Positions 50,798-59,174 of a stretch of 64,000 bases of DNA are shown here, piece after piece. The stretch lies in the NCBI GenBank assembly GCA_963816535.1, contig CAWFKW010000003.1, forward strand, positions 1,798,001-1,862,000, read 5' to 3'. Below the pieces are notes generated by a model that had not been told where the DNA came from, made no database searches, and saw nothing but the letters and a program-made list of their open reading frames with translations. Numbering within the stretch: position 1 is the stretch's first letter; the number at the start of each line of letters is the position of its first letter. The DNA comes from CAWFKW01 sp963816535. Its GTDB lineage: Bacteria; Bacteroidota; Ignavibacteria; Tepidaquicellales; OLB5. The translations under genes and the position numbers were made by a program.

Positions 50798-52105
50798 TTA
50801 GCTCAACTTTGCAAGCGCATTTCTGAGGCTTTCAATCACCTTCTCCACCTCTTCGAGCCTGCACGTGCCCACCGATAACCGGTACCACGATGAATCGTCT
50901 GAATCGCCAAAAGCGTGGAAAGGAACTAATGCAACATGAGCTTCCTCAAGGAGGTATTTAGTAATGTCGCGTGTAGTTTCAAGAACAGAGCCGCCGGCCC
51001 TTTTCATGCCATGCAGCCGAAACTGTACCGTCAGGTAAATAGCCGCCTGCGGCGCTATCGCATTTACTCTATGGCCCTCTTTCTTTAGCGACATAAACCC
51101 TTTGTAAAATCCTTCAAGCCTCTTATGAACTTTATCTTTGTAATCAGCCAGATATGAATCAACCTGCCCAGCATCGGAAAGATACCGCGCCGTAGCAACC
51201 TGCTCTGCTTTTGGCGCCCATGCGCCAAGATGCGATAGAATAGATTTCATCTTATCTATAACTCTTTCGGGCCCGAACGACCAACCAACTCTGACGCCTG
51301 TTGCCGCAAACGCTTTTGAAAGCCCATCGATAAATATTGTGTAATTTCTCATCTCCGGATTTATTGAAACCGGGTTATAATGTTCGGTATCGCCAAAAGT
51401 GAGAACCCAGTAGATTTGGTCATACATTAAATACAACGGCTTTTCGTTTGGGGAGCGCCTGTCGTTTTCTTCAACTATCAAATTACAAATATCTTCAAGC
51501 TGTTTGCGGCTGAACACAGTTCCTGTCGGATTAAGCGGAGAGCAAAGCGAGATGAGCGCGGCGTCCTTTACGTATGGCCTCATATCACCGGCAGTCGGCA
51601 TAAAATTATTTTCAGGCGTGGCAAGGATTTCGACTTTCTTTGCGTGAGATAAGTGCGAGTAGTGATTGTTGTTCCATGATGGCACCGGGAATATAACCGT
51701 ATCGCCCGGGGCAACAACGGTTTGGTATGTTGCATAGATCAGAGGCCTCGCACCGGCAGCCACTAAGATCCCGTTTGGTGAGTAAGACAACATTTCCTTT
51801 TCAAGAAGGAATTTGGAAATAACTTTCCTTAGCTCTAAGATACCGTTCGCGGGCGGATAATTAGTTTCCTTTTCTTTATACGCCTTTATTATCTCACTTT
51901 CCAGCTCTTTGGGAATAGAAAAAATCTTCGGGTCGAAATCGCCGATAGTAAGATTATATATCTGCTCCCCGTTCTTGATCTTCTCATTAATTTCGCCTGC
52001 AAGCTTGATTATTTCGGAGGCGATCAGGGTTTCCGCCATCCGGGAAACCATAAGTTTTCTTTGAACTGTCTCAGTCGTCATAGATTTATCGGGAAAGTTA
52101 GGCAA
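50798..52105 (-). CDS. PLP-dependent class I/II aminotransferase
   Basis: The 435-residue enzyme belongs to fold-type I aspartate-aminotransferase-like proteins. It shows YPPANGILELRKVI, LVAAGARPLIYATYQTV, SLCSPLNPTGTVFSRKQLEDIC, the PLP-lysine motif IDGLSKAFAATGVRVGW (Lys at about 265) and the C-terminal YRLSVGTCRLEEVEKVI. Substrate specificity cannot be read from sequence. The product is a little longer than typical AspAT at the N-terminus. It stands alone on the minus strand. Confidence 0.9.
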   Translation of the reverse strand: MPNFPDKSMTTETVQRKLMVSRMAETLIASEIIKLAGEINEKIKNGEQIYNLTIGDFDPKIFSIPKELESEIIKAYKEKETNYPPANGILELRKVISKFLLEKEMLSYSPNGILVAAGARPLIYATYQTVVAPGDTVIFPVPSWNNNHYSHLSHAKKVEILATPENNFMPTAGDMRPYVKDAALISLCSPLNPTGTVFSRKQLEDICNLIVEENDRRSPNEKPLYLMYDQIYWVLTFGDTEHYNPVSINPEMRNYTIFIDGLSKAFAATGVRVGWSFGPERVIDKMKSILSHLGAWAPKAEQVATARYLSDAGQVDSYLADYKDKVHKRLEGFYKGFMSLKKEGHRVNAIAPQAAIYLTVQFRLHGMKRAGGSVLETTRDITKYLLEEAHVALVPFHAFGDSDDSSWYRLSVGTCRLEEVEKVIESLRNALAKLS

Positions 52106-52389
52106 ATATAAAAAGAAAAATTCTAAATACGAATGTCGAAATACTAAACAAATTCGAAAATAAAACTCCGAAAACCCTAAACCTACACCATAGGTGCAAC
52201 CCTGCCTCTTAAGGCGTGCAACCCGAAGAGAGTTAACTAAACTACTCCACCCCGGCCCTCCCCAAAGGGGAGGGAGGATGCTTTTGGTTTATCAGTGAAA
52301 ATCTGCGTAATCCGTGTCTGATCTTTTGATTTTTCTTAATTCGATTTTCTAATTTGTTTTGGATTCAGGCATTCGGATTTCGAATTCTA
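52106..52389. repeat. gap with the palindrome shared with the leuS insert
   Basis: The 19-base palindrome CCCTCCCCAAAGGGGAGGG occupies 52256-52274, preceded by CACCCCGG and followed by AGG. The same 19 bases occur at 25107-25125 inside leuS, preceded there by CACCCCAA. A second repeat (ATCAGTGAAAATCTGCGTAATCCGTGTC, near 52290) resembles one before the gene at 9335. No gene is seen. Confidence 0.75.
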
Positions 52390-52782
52390 TTAAACAAATG
52401 CTATTGTTTCGATCTCAACTAAAACGTCTTTAGGAAGCCGGGCGACTTCTATGGTACTCCGAGCGGGTTTTGATTCGCCGAAAAATTCCGCATAGACTTC
52501 ATTCATCGCCGCGAAGTCGTTCATGTTTTTTATGTACACAGTTGTTTTAATTACGTTTGCTATTGACGAGCCGCCTTCTTCGAGAAGGGCTGAAACATTA
52601 TTCAGGACCTTCCTGGTTTGTTCTTTAATTCCGCCGCTTACGACGTTCCCGGTACCGGGGTCTATCGGAATTTGCCCCGATGTAAATATCAAATTTGAGC
52701 GCGGCGTGCTTACTTCTACTGCCTGCGAGTATGGGCCGATGGGCTCAGGCGCTTTATTTGTAAAAATTATTTCTTTCGACAT
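52390..52782 (-). CDS. RidA family reactive enamine/imine deaminase
   Basis: The 130-residue protein matches RidA/YjgF/L-PSP. It has PIGPYSQAVEV, LIFTSGQIPIDPGTG, VIKTTVYIKNMNDFAAMNEVYAEFF and PARSTIEVARLPKDVLVEIE, with the catalytic Arg in PARSTIE. It hydrolyses 2-aminoacrylate and related enamines that PLP enzymes release. It lies near an aminotransferase gene but with a 285-base repeat-bearing gap between, so co-transcription is doubtful. Confidence 0.95.
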   Translation of the reverse strand: MSKEIIFTNKAPEPIGPYSQAVEVSTPRSNLIFTSGQIPIDPGTGNVVSGGIKEQTRKVLNNVSALLEEGGSSIANVIKTTVYIKNMNDFAAMNEVYAEFFGESKPARSTIEVARLPKDVLVEIETIAFV

Positions 52783-52994
52783 ATTGATCTTGTTTAGTGA
52801 ATTGTCAGTTAATATTAATCAGGTGTACAAGCGTAAAATATCGCTTAAATTATTCAAAGTCAAGAGTACGACAAAATGTCAATTTGTTTTGATTTTTTGC
52901 TGTTTTCAAAGACAATATTTCCCAAACTATGAAATTATGTCATTGTCTTAATTTGCTATTCTTCAAAAACGCTGATATTTTCAGTAAAATATTT

Positions 52995-53010
52995 TGGCAC
53001 GCCAATTGTA
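52995..53010 (+). promoter_or_regulatory. sigma-54-like promoter upstream of hsp20
   Basis: TGGCAC-GCCAA-TTGTA matches the -24/-12 consensus TGGCAC-N5-TTGCW with one mismatch and the exact GG-to-G(C/T) spacing. It lies 58 bases before the ATG. Confidence 0.4.
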
Positions 53011-53067
53011 CGTATATGTGTGATAACCAAACCAAATTTTACAAATAACTATTTAAGGAGGTCTAAA

Positions 53068-53520
53068 ATGACATTAGTTAGATTTAAGCCATCGGGTGAG
53101 ATGGATTTCAGCAAAAACTTCAGGAAGTTCTTTAACAATATTGATTCCCCGTTTTTCAGCGAATGGGGATTGAAGCCGTTTGATTCAAAAGGATTCACTC
53201 CCAGGGTTGATGTGACCGAAGACAAAAATAATTTATATGTTCATGCCGAAATTCCCGGCGTAGATAAGAAAGACATTAAGATCAACGTAGTTGGCGATGA
53301 ACTGACTATCAGCGGGGAGAAGAAATCTGAAGAGAAAGATGAGAACAAAAACTACTTCAGGGTCGAAAGGTCAAGCGGAAGCTTCTCAAGAAGCTTTACT
53401 TTACCGGCCGAAGTTGTGATTGATAAGATAGAAGCTGAATATAAAGACGGAGTATTGAACATTACTCTGCCCAAAACTGAAGAAGCAAAAGTTGTTGAGA
53501 AACAGATCGAAGTGAAGTAA
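53068..53520 (+). CDS. Hsp20/alpha-crystallin small heat-shock protein
   Basis: The 150-residue chaperone has the alpha-crystallin domain (about 45-145): TPRVDVTEDKNNLYVHAEIPGVDKKDIKI and the C-terminal YKDGVLNITLPK with the conserved GVL. It prevents aggregation of unfolded proteins in the cytosol. The ATG at 53068 follows a strong AAGGAGG site and is preferred over an upstream in-frame start at 53020. A terminator closes the gene. Confidence 0.95.
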   Translation: MTLVRFKPSGEMDFSKNFRKFFNNIDSPFFSEWGLKPFDSKGFTPRVDVTEDKNNLYVHAEIPGVDKKDIKINVVGDELTISGEKKSEEKDENKNYFRVERSSGSFSRSFTLPAEVVIDKIEAEYKDGVLNITLPKTEEAKVVEKQIEVK

Positions 53521-53565
53521 AAACGCGAGACGGCAGACGTCAAACGTGAAACGAAACATGAAGTT

Positions 53566-53601
53566 GATAATGTCAGGGTAATAACCTGGCATTATCGTTT
53601 T
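53566..53601 (+). terminator. rho-independent terminator
   Basis: GATAATGTCAGG pairs with CCTGGCATTATC, followed by GTTTTAAT, 46 bases after hsp20. Confidence 0.7.
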
Positions 53602-53654
53602 AATGTTACCGCAATAATAACAGTAAGTATTGAGAAAATCCTATTAATCCCAAT

Positions 53655-53697
53655 GGCTCCCCCTCTCTAGGCGGAGAGGGGGTCGGGGGGTGAGGTA
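53655..53697. repeat. G+C palindromic repeat, inverted copy of the 41868 unit
   Basis: CCCCCTCTC-TAGGCG-GAGAGGGGG (53659-53682) is followed by TCGGGGGGTGAGG. The reverse complement of this right side matches CCTCACCCCCCGGCCCCCTCTCC near 41869-41891 at all but one base. It ends four bases before an ATG. Confidence 0.75.
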
Positions 53698-53701
53698 AAA
53701 T

Positions 53702-54229
53702 ATGCAGGAAAAAATTTTTAGCTCAGCCGTAGCAGAGAATGAATCGATAGAGGAATTTTTAGAGAGGCGTTCATACGCAAAAATTCCTCTATCGGTTAAT
53801 TCGCTTGGACATTTCGAGATTTTTGCGAAACTTAACGGCATAGATGCCAGGTTTATTTTAGATACAGGCGCTTCAGGAACAGTGGTCGATGAAACCGGTT
53901 CTGCCGGGTTTAATTTGTTGATGTTGAGCGAATCAGATGAAAAGGCGGCGGGACTCGGAACAAACACTCTGCAGGTTACTAAAAGCAAGGGTAACGAAAT
54001 TATACTGGATGGCTTCAAAATTGAAAACTGGGAAGTTGGCATTATTAACCTTTCTCATGTAAATGAAGAGCTAACCAAGCGCGGCGCAGGAATAGTGCAC
54101 GGCGTAATTGGCGCTGATATTATGAATAAATATGACGCAGTAATTGATTATGGCGAGAAAGCTTTATACTTGAGAAAAGACCAGGATCAATTGTCAGCGG
54201 CCATTGAGGGGATTGCCGCGTCCCGCTAA
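53702..54229 (+). CDS. retropepsin-like aspartyl protease domain protein
   Basis: The 175-residue protein contains one retropepsin-like domain. ILDTGASGTVVDE (about residues 58-70) is the catalytic DTGA motif, a hydrophobic-hydrophobic-Gly flap-like element follows, and VIGADIMNKYDAVIDYGEKALYLR is the second hallmark. Such single-domain proteases act as dimers. There is no signal peptide. The ATG lies right after a palindromic repeat and the gene has no clear ribosome-binding site of its own. Confidence 0.8.
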   Translation: MQEKIFSSAVAENESIEEFLERRSYAKIPLSVNSLGHFEIFAKLNGIDARFILDTGASGTVVDETGSAGFNLLMLSESDEKAAGLGTNTLQVTKSKGNEIILDGFKIENWEVGIINLSHVNEELTKRGAGIVHGVIGADIMNKYDAVIDYGEKALYLRKDQDQLSAAIEGIAASR

Positions 54230-54251
54230 GGCGCGTCTCGCTGTTTTGTAA

Positions 54252-54668
54252 ATGCCGACAGACTACATAATGCGGATGATTGAGGAGTTCTTCAGATTGC
54301 TCAGGAACATAATTATGAAAAGGGAACAGGCAGATTATGAAATGGCGCGGGAAGGGCTTGATAACTTAAGTAAAATGATAACGGGCCTTGATCTGATGCA
54401 GATCAAGTTACTGGCTGATGACGGGCTTACATTTTTCTTCAATCCCGATAAACAGGACTACGCTGAAAAAATATTCTGCACCGGGAAGATGTTCAAAGAA
54501 GAAGCGCTGATCAATGAAGCAGAGGGAAAACAGGATGAGAGCGTTAAGAGTAACAGGTATGCTTTGACATTTTTTGAGAAGATTAAAGAAAAAGATTCTG
54601 AATACAAACAGGAAGTATTGGAAGAAATAATACAATTAAATAATAAAATCCGCGGCCTTGCCGGCTGA
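54252..54668 (+). CDS. small helical protein, DUF6483-like
   Basis: The 138-residue protein is entirely helical (MRMIEEFFRLLRNIIMKREQADYEMAREGLDNL, then YAEKIFCTGKMFKEEALINEAEGK). It resembles uncharacterised DUF6483-type proteins, although the match is tentative. It ends about 50 bases before the dnaK ATG and lies 22 bases after the retropepsin gene, so the three could form one transcript. Confidence 0.65.
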   Translation: MPTDYIMRMIEEFFRLLRNIIMKREQADYEMAREGLDNLSKMITGLDLMQIKLLADDGLTFFFNPDKQDYAEKIFCTGKMFKEEALINEAEGKQDESVKSNRYALTFFEKIKEKDSEYKQEVLEEIIQLNNKIRGLAG

Positions 54669-54717
54669 TAAGAATTCGGCGGATGGCGGGCAGCAAAAGA
54701 AAAGGAAAAATAAAACT

Positions 54718-56643
54718 ATGGGAAAAATAATTGGAATCGATTTAGGAACTACCAACTCGGTTGTAGCCGTAATGGAAGGCAATGACCCTGTGGTAATTCA
54801 AAACGCTGAGGGTCACAGAACCACCCCTTCGGTTGTGGCATTTACCAAGAACGGCGAACGCCTTGTTGGTCAGGCTGCAAAGAGGCAGTCGGTAACTAAC
54901 CCGCAGAACACCATCTCGTCTATAAAGAGATTTATGGGCAGAAGGTATGATGAAGTAAGGGATGAAATGACGAAAGTCCCCTATAAAGTCATAAAAGGCG
55001 AGAACGATACGGCCAGGGTTGAAATCGGCGACAGAGTTTACTCGCCGCCCGAGATATCCGCAATGATACTTCAGAAAATGAAGCAGACTGCAGAGGATTA
55101 TCTTGGTCAAAAAGTAACCGAAGCGGTTGTAACCGTTCCGGCTTACTTTAACGATTCGCAGAGACAGGCGACTAAGGATGCCGGCAAAATAGCGGGGCTT
55201 GACGTAAAACGTATTATCAACGAGCCCACAGCCGCGGCGCTTGCTTACGGACTGGATAAAAACAAAAAAGATGAAAAAGTCGCCGTGTACGATCTTGGGG
55301 GCGGTACTTTTGATATATCGATTTTAGAGCTTGGCGAAGGCGTGTTCGAAGTGAAATCAACAAACGGCGATACTCACTTAGGAGGCGATGACTTTGACCA
55401 GAGGCTGATAGATTATATTGTCGATGAGTTTAAGAATAAAGAAGGCGTCGACCTTAAAAAGGACCCGATGGCGCTTCAGCGCTTAAAGGTGGAAGCTGAA
55501 AATGCAAAATGCGAACTCTCGACCCGTTTGGAAGTAGATATTAAGCTTCCGTATATAACGGCAGTCGATGGAGCCGCAAAACATCTTGATATAGTTATCA
55601 CAAGGGCAAAATTCGAGCAGCTGGTCGCCGATTTGATCCAGAGGACAATTGGCCCATGCAAGAAAGCTATGGAAGATGCCGGGTACACGCCGAATGATAT
55701 CAACGAAGTAATACTCGTCGGCGGTTCTACAAGAATACCTAAAGTTCAGGAAGCTGTTAAAAACCTGTTCGGAAAAGAGCCCCATAAGGGCGTAAATCCT
55801 GATGAAGTTGTGGCGGTAGGCGCGGCTATACAGGGCGGCGTTTTAACAGGCGACGTAAAAGACGTGCTGCTGCTTGACGTAACTCCGCTATCGCTTGGTA
55901 TTGAAACCCTCGGCGGCGTTATGACAAAAATGATAGACGCTAATACGACTATCCCGACCAAGAAGACTGAAATATATTCTACGGCAGCTGCAAACCAGTC
56001 GCAGGTTGAGATACATATTCTCCAGGGCGAGCGCCCCATGGCGAACGATAACAGGACGCTGGGCACGTTTATACTTGACGGAATTCCGCCTGCTCCGCGC
56101 GGTATACCGCAGATCGAAGTAACTTTTGATATTGACGCTAACGGTATTTTACATGTTGCGGCAAAAGATAAAGCAACAGGTAAAGAGCAGTCAATTAAGA
56201 TCACTCACTCAAGCGGACTCAGCGACGCTGAAATTGAAAAAATGAAACGCGATGCAAAGGAACATGAGTCTGATGATAAAAAGAAAAAGGAAGAAGTTGA
56301 AATAAAGAACCAGGCTGACCAGCTTGTGTTCACGAGCGAGAAGAACCTGAAAGAATTCGAAGGCAAGCTAAACAGCGAAACTAAGATGAAGATAGAGAAC
56401 GCAGTCAGCAAGCTGAAAGAAGCTCAGAAGGGTACGAACATCGACGAGATCAAATCAGCTATCGAAGCTATGAACGCTGCATGGAGCGAAGCATCTACAC
56501 AGATGTACAGCCAGGCTACAGGCGCCGAGCAGCAAACGGGCGAACAGAAAACCGAAACCGGCGGCGAGCAGCCAAAAACCGAAGGCGACGGCAAAAAGGT
56601 AGAGAATGCTGATTATGAAGTTGTTGATGATGATAAGAAGTAA
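54718..56643 (+). CDS. dnaK: molecular chaperone DnaK (Hsp70)
   Basis: The 641-residue chaperone begins at MGKIIGIDLGTTNSVVAV, the standard DnaK start. I therefore reject a longer in-frame TTG start at 54658, which adds a low-complexity lysine-rich leader. The nucleotide domain shows NEPTAAALAYGLD, VYDLGGGTFDIS and ILVGGSTRIPKV. The substrate domain has TPLSLGIETLGGVMT, and the helical lid ends in an acidic Gly/Gln-rich tail (EVVDDDKK). grpE and dnaJ are not adjacent. Confidence 0.97.
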   Translation: MGKIIGIDLGTTNSVVAVMEGNDPVVIQNAEGHRTTPSVVAFTKNGERLVGQAAKRQSVTNPQNTISSIKRFMGRRYDEVRDEMTKVPYKVIKGENDTARVEIGDRVYSPPEISAMILQKMKQTAEDYLGQKVTEAVVTVPAYFNDSQRQATKDAGKIAGLDVKRIINEPTAAALAYGLDKNKKDEKVAVYDLGGGTFDISILELGEGVFEVKSTNGDTHLGGDDFDQRLIDYIVDEFKNKEGVDLKKDPMALQRLKVEAENAKCELSTRLEVDIKLPYITAVDGAAKHLDIVITRAKFEQLVADLIQRTIGPCKKAMEDAGYTPNDINEVILVGGSTRIPKVQEAVKNLFGKEPHKGVNPDEVVAVGAAIQGGVLTGDVKDVLLLDVTPLSLGIETLGGVMTKMIDANTTIPTKKTEIYSTAAANQSQVEIHILQGERPMANDNRTLGTFILDGIPPAPRGIPQIEVTFDIDANGILHVAAKDKATGKEQSIKITHSSGLSDAEIEKMKRDAKEHESDDKKKKEEVEIKNQADQLVFTSEKNLKEFEGKLNSETKMKIENAVSKLKEAQKGTNIDEIKSAIEAMNAAWSEASTQMYSQATGAEQQTGEQKTETGGEQPKTEGDGKKVENADYEVVDDDKK

Positions 56644-56806
56644 GGCAGAAGGCAAAAGGCAGAAGTGAAAAGATAACGCATTTCCACTTGTAACCTGGAA
56701 CTTTCTAACTTGCAACTTATAAAGAGCCCATAGGCGAAATCATAGCGCTGCTTGTCTTTCCCGCGAAGGCGGGAATCCAGATAATCACGCTCGGATCTAG
56801 CAAAAT
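56644..56806. repeat. purine-rich AAGGCAGAAG repeat and short palindromes
   Basis: GGCAGAAGGCAAAAGGCAG and its continuation AAGTGAAAAG (56644-56674) are the reverse complement of a pyrimidine-rich tract at about 57706-57783. The remainder has TTCCCGCGAAGGCGGGAA, a common palindromic repeat. No gene is seen. Confidence 0.55.
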
Positions 56807-56840
56807 AAACCATCCCGGTGAAAATCGGGGTGGTTTTTTT
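56807..56840 (+). terminator. rho-independent terminator
   Basis: AAACCATCCCGGT..ATCGGGGTGGTTT followed by T residues lies downstream of dnaK. Confidence 0.75.
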
Positions 56841-56919
56841 ATTGGTTTCCTATCAAAAACACCAAATACGCCCCAAAATGCTATTTTATAACCCTCACTA
56901 AAATCTGGTAGTTTTAGCC

Positions 56920-56951
56920 TTTGTTTAAATAAAAACTTTAGATTACATTTG
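56920..56951 (+). promoter_or_regulatory. TTTG-N20-TAnnTTTG promoter
   Basis: TTTG at 56920-56923 and TACATTTG at 56944-56951 match the -33/-7 elements of the lineage with the usual spacing, 24 bases before the ATG at 56976. Confidence 0.6.
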
Positions 56952-56975
56952 CATAACTTATTTATATAGTAAGTT

Positions 56976-57590
56976 ATGAAAAAGATAACATTTATACGGT
57001 ATCTAAGTATTGCGCTCGTTTGCGTTTATATATCGGCGTGTTCTTCTTCCAAAACCGATGACAATGCGCCTGATAACACAACGGATAACACCAATCCGAC
57101 AGAGACCACGTATGATGAAGCAGCAGGCGCGGCAATAATTAACATTGCTAAAGACGAACAGCAGAATGAAATGTATTCGCCTTCGGTTTCAGATACTTAT
57201 TTATACTGGCTTGATAACAGGCTGATCGAACTTAACCATGCGACCAAATGTAATATTTTTGCTTTGAATGTTTTATATAAGGCCGGCTTTAAAACCCCGT
57301 CGGTAAACGCTTTGACCAGGGACCTAATTGATACTTCAAAATTCTCAGATATACTTCCGGTTGTAGGAGTTTCTGACCCTGAAGCAGCCGCTAAAGGCGA
57401 CTTAATTGTATTTAACGGGCATGTGATAATATTTGAATCATTGGTAAAGATCAAAAAAGATATGTACGCGCTTGCATGGTGGGCAGGCACTCATCAGGCA
57501 GATAACGGCGATAACATCATGAATAATGTTTGTTACGGAAAATACAAACTCAATGGGTATTTTATTGTAAGAAGACCAGTGAGGAAGTGA
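56976..57590 (+). CDS. lipoprotein with NlpC/CHAP-like cysteine-histidine domain
   Basis: The 204-residue protein has a lipoprotein signal (ISAC, Cys22), an Asp/Thr/Asn-rich linker to about 52, and a C-terminal domain. A Cys at the start of a helix (ATKCNIFALNVLYKAGF, about residue 91) is followed by AAKGDLIVFNGHVIIFES (His about 151) and ALAWWAGTHQADNGD. This Cys...GDLIVFNGHVIIF pattern is that of papain-like amidases that cut peptidoglycan peptides. The family match is inferred from the motif only. The gene is monocistronic and sits between inverted repeat tracts. Confidence 0.7.
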   Translation: MKKITFIRYLSIALVCVYISACSSSKTDDNAPDNTTDNTNPTETTYDEAAGAAIINIAKDEQQNEMYSPSVSDTYLYWLDNRLIELNHATKCNIFALNVLYKAGFKTPSVNALTRDLIDTSKFSDILPVVGVSDPEAAAKGDLIVFNGHVIIFESLVKIKKDMYALAWWAGTHQADNGDNIMNNVCYGKYKLNGYFIVRRPVRK

Positions 57591-57705
57591 AACTTGAGAG
57601 AGTTTATAAAGTATGTAAAGTTCATAAATAGTTAAAGATTATATATTTTTATAAGAATTTTGCTTTCTCTTTCTGTTTTTTAGTTAATGTCGTTTTACAT
57701 TTTAC

Positions 57706-57783
57706 GTTTTCCTTTTCACTTCTGCCTTCTGCCTTTTCACTTCTGCCTTTTGCCTATTGCCTTTTCACTTTTGCCTTTTTCAT
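57706..57783. repeat. pyrimidine-rich imperfect tandem repeat
   Basis: Four or so degenerate copies of a CTTTTCACTTCTGCCTT-type unit precede asnS. The unit is the reverse complement of the repeat after dnaK. The copies vary in length, so this is not a CRISPR array. Confidence 0.65.
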
Positions 57784-57833
57784 TGTAACATCTTCAAATT
57801 TTCGGTAACTTTCCCGATTACTATTACAATTGA

Positions 57834-59174
57834 ATGAGAAAACGCTATTATATTGATAAAATCGCCGATTATGTTGGCCAGGAAGTGACTATTCAGGGTT
57901 GGTTATATAACATCCGCACGTCCGGTAAACTCATGTTTCCTCAACTGCGCGACGGCACAGGATTTATTCAGGGCGTAGTCTCACAAAAAGAGGTTTCTGA
58001 AAAAGTTTGGGAAGATTTTAAGTCGCTTACCCAGGAATCATCCATAATAGTAACGGGTACAGTCTCGAAACATCCAAAGAAAGATGAATACGAGCTGCAA
58101 ATAAAAAACCTGCAGGTTGTTCAGATCGCTGAACAATATCCAATCACTCCAAAAGATCACGGAGTAGAATTCCTTGCAGATCACAGGCATTTGTGGGTAC
58201 GCTCGTCAAAGCAAGTTGCAATATTGAAAGTGCGCGAAGAGATTATTAAATCATGCCGCGATTATATGTATGATAACGGCTTTACGCTTTTTGATTCGCC
58301 GATATTCACACCCAATGCTGCCGAAGGAACAACAACATTGTTCTCATCTGATTATTTTGATCTGGGTAAAGTTTACTTAGCTCAGACCGGTCAGCTTTAT
58401 GCCGAAGCGGGCGCAATGGCATTCGGAAAAGTGTATGATTTTGGACCGACGTTCCGCGCCGAGAAATCCAAGACCCGAAGGCACTTAACTGAGTTTTGGA
58501 TGATCGAGCCCGAGATGGCTTATTACGATATTTTCGATGACATGGATTTGATTGAAGATTTTATTGAGTATATCGTTCAGCGTGTTGTAAAGAACAGAGC
58601 AAAAGAGCTTGCTGTTTTGGAAAGAGATATTGCAAAACTGGAAGCAATTAAAAAACCGTTCCCGCGAATTACGTATGATGAGGCAATTAATATAATTAAT
58701 AAAAAAGATATTCCGCTGATAAGGAAAAAAGAAGATGGTACAGAGGATCAAATCAGGCCTTTTCCGTGGGGCGAGGATTTTGGCGCGCCGCATGAAGAAG
58801 CGGTTGTTGGCGATGACGATAAGCCTGTAATGGTCTACAACTGGCCTAGCGAAGCAAAAGCGTTCTATATGAAACGCGATCCTGATAATCCTAAAATTGT
58901 CCGCGGCGTTGATGTGTTGGCTCCAGAAGGATACGGAGAAATTGTCGGCGGCTCTGAAAGAGAAGATAATCTGGAGTTGCTCGTTCAGCGTATTAAGGAC
59001 CACAAGCTTCCTATGGAAGCATTTGAGTGGTATTTGGATCTGAGAAGGTTCGGCAGCGTGCCGCATTCCGGTTTTGGAATGGGGATAGAACGCTTTGTTT
59101 GCTGGATGTGCAAAATAGATCACATACGCGAAGCTATACCTTTTCCGAGATTAATGTATCGTAATCGTCCATAA
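57834..59174 (+). CDS. asnS: asparagine-tRNA ligase
   Basis: The 446-residue class IIb synthetase charges tRNA-Asn. It has an N-terminal OB-fold (VTIQGWLYNIRTSGKLMFPQLRDGTG). Motif 2 is visible as FGPTFRAEKSKTRRHLTEFWMIEPEMAY and motif 3 as GFGMGIERFVCWM. The HHG-less asparaginyl signature LFSSDYFDLGKVYLAQTGQLYAE separates it from AspRS. Its stop overlaps the next ATG (TAATG), so the downstream NYN protein is co-translated. Confidence 0.95.
   Translation: MRKRYYIDKIADYVGQEVTIQGWLYNIRTSGKLMFPQLRDGTGFIQGVVSQKEVSEKVWEDFKSLTQESSIIVTGTVSKHPKKDEYELQIKNLQVVQIAEQYPITPKDHGVEFLADHRHLWVRSSKQVAILKVREEIIKSCRDYMYDNGFTLFDSPIFTPNAAEGTTTLFSSDYFDLGKVYLAQTGQLYAEAGAMAFGKVYDFGPTFRAEKSKTRRHLTEFWMIEPEMAYYDIFDDMDLIEDFIEYIVQRVVKNRAKELAVLERDIAKLEAIKKPFPRITYDEAINIINKKDIPLIRKKEDGTEDQIRPFPWGEDFGAPHEEAVVGDDDKPVMVYNWPSEAKAFYMKRDPDNPKIVRGVDVLAPEGYGEIVGGSEREDNLELLVQRIKDHKLPMEAFEWYLDLRRFGSVPHSGFGMGIERFVCWMCKIDHIREAIPFPRLMYRNRP

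Noticed and set aside
53020..53067. Longer Hsp20 start at 53020
   Set aside because: AAGGAGG stands just before the ATG at 53068, the ideal distance; the upstream codons lie in the leader between promoter and gene.
54658..54717. Longer DnaK start at TTG 54658
   Set aside because: DnaK proteins begin at MGKIIGIDLGTTNS. The extra 20 residues are low-complexity and overlap the upstream gene's end.
57706..57783. CRISPR array
   Set aside because: The repeats are short, unequal and pyrimidine-only with no constant-length spacers, and no cas gene is near.
58485..59123. 212-residue minus-strand frame opposite asnS
   Set aside because: It lies wholly antisense to conserved asnS codons; the open frame is a by-product of their composition and its translation has no recognisable motif.
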